Shown: in pieces, positions 59,033-64,000 of the stretch | Numbering within the stretch: position 1 is the first letter of the stretch | Layout: each line of letters opens with the position of its first letter | Origin: Aphrophora alni | Taxonomy: Eukaryota; Arthropoda; Insecta; Hemiptera; Aphrophoridae | Assembly (NCBI GenBank): GCA_963513935.1 | Contig: OY740769.1 | Span: 33,569,120 to 33,633,119 of the forward strand | Length of the DNA: 64,000 nt | Direction: 5' to 3' | Notes under the pieces: generated by a model | Databases searched by the model: none | What the model saw: the letters and a program-made list of their open reading frames with translations, nothing else | Told to the model about the DNA's origin: nothing | Translations under genes and position numbers: made by a program

Positions 59033-59328
59033 CTCGTTATTATATTAGACTTACAGCTTGACCCAGATCTCGTCTCCCAGGTTGATATCATTCACAAAAA
59101 TAAAAAAATGATAATTAACAATAATAAAATTACTTTTAAAAATTTGGTGTTTATATATCAAAGCTTATCGCATTTGTTTAAACACAATTTTGCCTATGTG
59201 TTCCATTTAATCTGTATGTTACTTATTGTTCCCCCAAGACTCTGCCCCCAAAATACCTTTTTTCTAATTTCACCTAAAGTTAAACCCAAAAAAAGTGTAC
59301 TTAGCTTTCCACTTCCAAAGAAAATGAA

Positions 59329-59590
59329 ACAAATGCTCTTGCAGTTTGCTCCCAGTCTGGTCTACTGTTAAGAGGCACAAATGCTCTTGCAGTTTGCTCC
59401 CAGTCTGGTCTACTGTTACATTCAGTTTGCTCCCAGTCTTGTCTACTGTTAAGAGGCACAAATGCTCTTGCAGTTTGCTCCAAGTCTGTTTATTGTAAGA
59501 GGCACAAATGCTCTTGCAGTTTGCTCCCAGTCTGGTCTACTGTTAAGTGGCACAAATGCTCTTGCCGTTTGCTCCCAATCTGGTCTGCTT
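59329..59590. repeat. Six-copy minisatellite, unit 40-48 bp
   Basis: Units begin near 59329, 59377, 59418, 59458, 59504 and 59552. The complete unit joins ACAAATGCTCTTGCAGTTTG, CTCCCAGTCTGGTCTACTG and TTAAGAGGC. The third unit lacks the CAAATGCTCTTG part. The high identity between units shows recent expansion. It forms repetitive frames on both strands (minus: PDWEQTARAFVPLNSR; plus: TNALAVCSQSGLLL), which are by-products of the array, though two minus-strand frames stay open right across it. Confidence 0.93.
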
Positions 59591-59679
59591 TTACGAAGGA
59601 ACGTGGTACTCTTTGCTTTAAATATTGTGCTAATAACACTCTTTGTATATTTATCTATCCTAAATAACCACCTATAATT

Positions 59680-62600
59680 TATTACAAATCTTATGACAAT
59701 CTACTTACAACGAACCAATCACATGGGGTCCTGATCTTCCATTGTATTCCACTATTTTTAATTTTTTTTTCAATTTTTGTTTCCACCTTTTTAAACATTT
59801 TCAAAAACCAAAACTATATCAGTACTTTTCTATCAATACCGACCAAACTTTAATGTAAAAAAAAAAAAATTCTTTTCCTAACCCGCAAGCAAATTTTTTT
59901 GGCAACCTTCTATCTGGTAAAACGTAATGATTTTAAAATTGATTTCTAAATCACAAAAGCTAAACATCTATTGTAAATAAAATATATAATTAGAAGATGA
60001 GTACGGAGTATTACTAGGTCGTGAATTAGCAAAATATTGTAAGTACTATCATCAGGAAATTTAATTATCTCATACAATATTTTTAAAGTAGAATTAATGC
60101 TGTGAAAGGTTGACATTTTTCAATAATAATCAAATTTATCATAATATATAGTTGTAAAAAGGGTTATATTAATTTTTTTTTTCATTTTTGTGTTGTAATG
60201 TTTTGAGGTTTTTGATAATAGGAATAGCATTAACACCCGTAAAAACATTGTTGATGTATTTTTATTGCTATTCTTCAATTTGTATTGTAATAAGTAAAAA
60301 ATATCTTTTTTCATTAAATGTTAACCTATTACTTAAATTTGTATTGATTTAAATTTATAAAATTAAATCCTTTTTTATATTATCTAGTTATATTTAAATA
60401 TAAGTTTATAAAAATATACTATAACCAACAATCTGTTACATTTATGTTATTAATTTTGTATTTGTTGAGGTGGTATACTTAGGAGAGCTGCATTTAACCA
60501 TTTTTAAAATGATGTCTATCTGTAACATTTTCCTAAAACAATTTAATCCCATTTATTACAAATTTTAATGTTTGATGTGGGACGACTGATTAGATAACAG
60601 TTAAAGTAGTTTAAGCGGTAATGGTGAAAATATGGATTGGCCATAAATAAATATTTTACATTATTTTTCGATTTTTATGAAACTCGCAAAATTTAGTAGC
60701 ACCGGGAACGGATGTGATATATTTGTTTATACCTGACCAAAAATCCCTGCAATTTTTAAAATATTTTTATTGAACATTTTGTTAATATTATATATTTTTT
60801 TAAGGCAATAAGTTATAATTGCAACAATTTGCATTTATTTACTATAGAAAAAACTTAACATTTAAAAATACTGTTTTTATTAATCGATTTTATGAACAAC
60901 ATTTATTTGTCGCTACTCTTAAATATAAAACGAAAAAATATTATAATTTTAAAATTTGCTGACATGTTTAGGAAGGCGGTAAGGTTACTTATTTATGACT
61001 TGTTAAGGTTTTAAAAATAAACAAATGTACCTTCATATATATTTGTCACAAATACAGCCTAATTTAAGTTTCATAAAAGTTTGCCTGAATCCTATAGTCT
61101 ACTGCTAGAATATTACATTTAGATTACGCTTTTTAGAATACAATTGATGCATTACTCAGGTCTAAAATATTGTCAACTTTGAATTTGCCTCTTAAATAAA
61201 AAAAAACATATTTCAACTTTTTAAAATTTGGTTTTAGTTTAAAATATACTTGAGCCAGATACTTAGGTCTACAAATCTATATCAAGTTTGAACTCAACGT
61301 TCCAAAATAGATGAATATTATCAAAACCTCCCTATGCGTAAGAAACATTTAACCATTCAGTGGGATAACTACTTGATATCATACTGTTAAGTAGCCTATT
61401 TCAAATTGTGAGTCGTTCGGATCATCTCAGATAATGCATGACAATTTTTTTTTTAACTTTCACCATATTTCACCCACTAACGTAATTTCATGATAATATA
61501 ATCATTCTCTCATTGGAACACACAACCTACATGAAATATATACAATTTTATTAAATCACACCATATGTTCTTGTTATAATGTCTGAGAAACATTCACTGA
61601 AAGACAAATTGATAGTAAGATAGGCGGACATCAATTAAAACGTTTCTCTTGGGTTTCAAAAGTTTAGAACCCTAGCAAATTTATACTAGACTATTACAAT
61701 CTATTACAATATATCAGTAAAAGATAAAAGTTAAATAGATATTAAACTTGTTATCCTTTGAGGTCGCTGTGCCACTGGTAAACGTTTTCCACTTCGGCCC
61801 AAAACGGTATCTATAGTGTTTCCTACTGGTTCCTTATGATGCTTATGAGGAACTTGTGAACAGCATCTCTAACGATTTTATGCACTAAAAAGATCCTTCC
61901 AAATACACTGAGTCTGCTGTCTTTTTGCCGTGATGGGAGAGCCAGCAGAAGGGTCTCTTTCTACCAACCCTATTATTTTTATTGAGTTTCTCACTGGCTT
62001 ATTTTCAATTATGTAACCGAATAGACATTGTAAGAACTAAATTTTCAGTAAGAGTTATTTTATTATTTTAACTATATCATCTTGTGATGTGGAATATCAT
62101 CTTTTGATTTTTTCTTTTGATACATTGCAAAGAGATAAGGACACTTCAGATATCACCACTGTTGAATTATTCACATGATCCTCCACTCGTTCAACTTCTG
62201 GGTATTATAGTCAATAATTACTAGAAAATTAAAAATTTGTATTTTCATTGATAATTTAATTTTACTTTTACCAACAATAAAAAGTAAGGTAAAATTTGTC
62301 GTTAAATAAGATAAATATTTTGATGATGTAATTTATCTCTTATGCTAATAGTTATCGAGATATTCGGCGTTAAAATTTTTAAATGTCCCCATTTCAGAAA
62401 TTTATAAGATAAAGTCTTTGATTTAGGTATACAGTCAGTAGCTACTGGTAAAAGGTTAGTTTCAAAATCACTATAATACATCTGAACTCAATATCTCGGC
62501 CATGTCAGAAATTATAATTTCTTTTAAATAAAAAACAATAAAAATAAACAAATTGACAAAGGAAAACAAGGGGATTTTAAACTTTTTTACTTATTTTTGC

Positions 62601-64000
62601 AAGTACAATTATTATCTAAAGATTGGATAGGTAACTTACTTTGTTTCAAATCACCTACTGTATATTTAGAGTTTGTCGTATATTTCTACCATGACCTCAA
62701 CTATGTCTTTCTTTATGCGAGAAAATTATCGGTTTGTATGTAAATTATTCATTTAGTGACAGTTTACTAATAAACAGACAAAATGTGATTTCACTTAGTT
62801 ACCTATTCTGTCTAACGACTGCCTTTACGAACTCTTATCACTTCAAATCAAAGTCCAACTGTTTCGCAACAACTCTACTTGTCAGTAATTAGTTAACCTA
62901 GTTTATTTTACTATTCGGTAGTGGTATGTCTGTTTTATAGGTTATGTTTTGTCTACGTTCAGTAACGTGTAAATTGTAGTGGTATGTATTTTTAAGAGTG
63001 AAATGTGTATTTGTGTATAAAGTGAATTAAGTTATGTACGCCTAATGCTAATTTAGTGTAGCTATATTGTTCATTTGAAACTTACAGCTTAGTTAGAATT
63101 GCAGTAATTTAAAGTAAGTTTACCTAGTCTTGTTTACACTTTCTTCGTTTGAAATATGTACCTTCATTGATTTATTTGCTTCTTGACATTAGTAAAATAA
63201 ACATTGTTTCGATTTTATGGTTAAGTAATGAAATGAACTCGTGCTTTCTCAAGCGTGGATTACCTTCCAAATTCGAATAAAATCATACTACAATTATTAA
63301 GACCAATAAGTTTGGCAGCTTTAAAAAAAAGCTGAAAATGATTTTTGTATGTGTAAAATATGAAGTTTAACTAACATAATAGGTTACCATTTTCCGGTTC
63401 GGTTACTTTAATCAGATTTTAGTAAACGTTAGGAGGAACATATTAAATACAATAGCCTAAAAATGACATTTATGTAAAATTAAAATTAAAAACGAAAGTA
63501 AAATTCTTTGCGCTTTCAAATAAAAATTGCCGAATTCATTAAGAATTGTTCTTTAAAAAAAAAAAAAAAAAATTGTTTCCAATAACTGGAAAGAATCATA
63601 TAAGCCTTATATTAAATGGTTCTGAATTAAAAGCTTATGTTTTTTGTATGATAAAATTTAGAAAATATAAAGTGTGATTTGATATTATTCTGTAACTGTA
63701 CGTTATACAGTGAGATTTTGAATATATGAATATTATTACGGCAGAATTGTTTGAAATCAGAATAAAATGTATTACTATTAAATCACTTATAATATGATTG
63801 GATTTATGATGTTTCAAAATCGGGGGGGGGATGTTGAGGGGGCGTTAAAGCACAATTTTCAACATTTTCAAATGTAAACATGGTTTACGTATTTTTTAAA
63901 TTTAGGTCATTGATGAAAACAAACAATCATTATATTTTCAAAAGTCTTTAACCATTTCAAAATGCCAGCCTAAAATGTTTATAATGTCGGGACGACGTTT
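59680..64000. other. Long non-coding stretch, no gene recognised
   Basis: Strongly AT-rich, with many poly-A and poly-T runs (for example A18 near 63555) and a run of nine G at 63823-63831. No gene, RNA or transposon terminus can be supported here. Confidence 0.5.

Overview
This window looks like AT-rich, non-genic DNA from a large, repeat-dense insect genome, with a hemipteran or similar insect as an inference only. The evidence is the transposon content: mariner-like elements with termini of the 'ATACAGGGTGT' type, a mariner-like transposase with a DD41D spacing, a pogo/Tigger-type transposase tail, hAT and FLYWCH/Mutator-like elements, RTE-like LINE remnants and short GGTTA runs. Several very long CT/GA and TA microsatellites are also present. 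I recognise no intact host gene, tRNA, rRNA or CRISPR array. Nearly all open frames are short, AT-rich and without a recognisable domain. The few with protein meaning are broken pieces of transposable elements.

Layout. 1-9 kb: AT-rich non-coding DNA with a GT-rich degenerate tract (4.5-5.2 kb), an imperfect inverted repeat (7.9-8.0 kb) and the first copy of an unnamed dispersed repeat, called family 1 here. 9-16 kb: a three-copy tandem array, a long CT microsatellite, two more family-1 copies and an old LINE tail. 16.4-20.4 kb: the C-terminal part of a pogo/Tigger-like transposase, a second long CT microsatellite and a mariner remnant. 22.5 kb: another family-1 copy. 27.0-28.1 kb: an AAT repeat, a family-1 copy, a perfect 25-bp hairpin and a broken LINE ORF1-like frame set. 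30-32.1 kb: LINE 3'-tail-like pieces and a perfect 72-bp inverted repeat around an AT-rich core. 32.9-34.4 kb: a fold-back mariner-like element with a complete nested 710-bp hAT element. 36.9-37.9 kb: a 1,004-bp Mutator/Phantom-like element with four inverted copies of a 15-bp motif at each end and a FLYWCH-domain relic inside. 39.4-42.6 kb: mariner-type termini, a second dispersed family and a family-1 copy. 43.0-43.7 and 47.5-48.4 kb: two degraded LINE polymerase 3' ends on opposite strands. 45.0-46.4 kb: a satellite-like array of a roughly 26-bp unit. 49.6-51 kb: a family-1 copy, a further dispersed repeat and a 200-N assembly gap beside a GA microsatellite. 52.8-53.0 kb: a near-perfect 225-bp fold-back. 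59.3-59.6 kb: a six-copy minisatellite. The rest, notably 23-27, 53-58.9 and 59.7-64 kb, shows nothing I can name.

Nothing here works as a gene set. The window is a record of layered insertions. The best-supported events are the hAT insertion into the fold-back mariner (8-bp duplication plus an internal empty-site control) and the FLYWCH element (8-bp duplication plus multi-motif ends). Family 1, with seven recognisable copies on both strands, is the best candidate for an undescribed repeat family.
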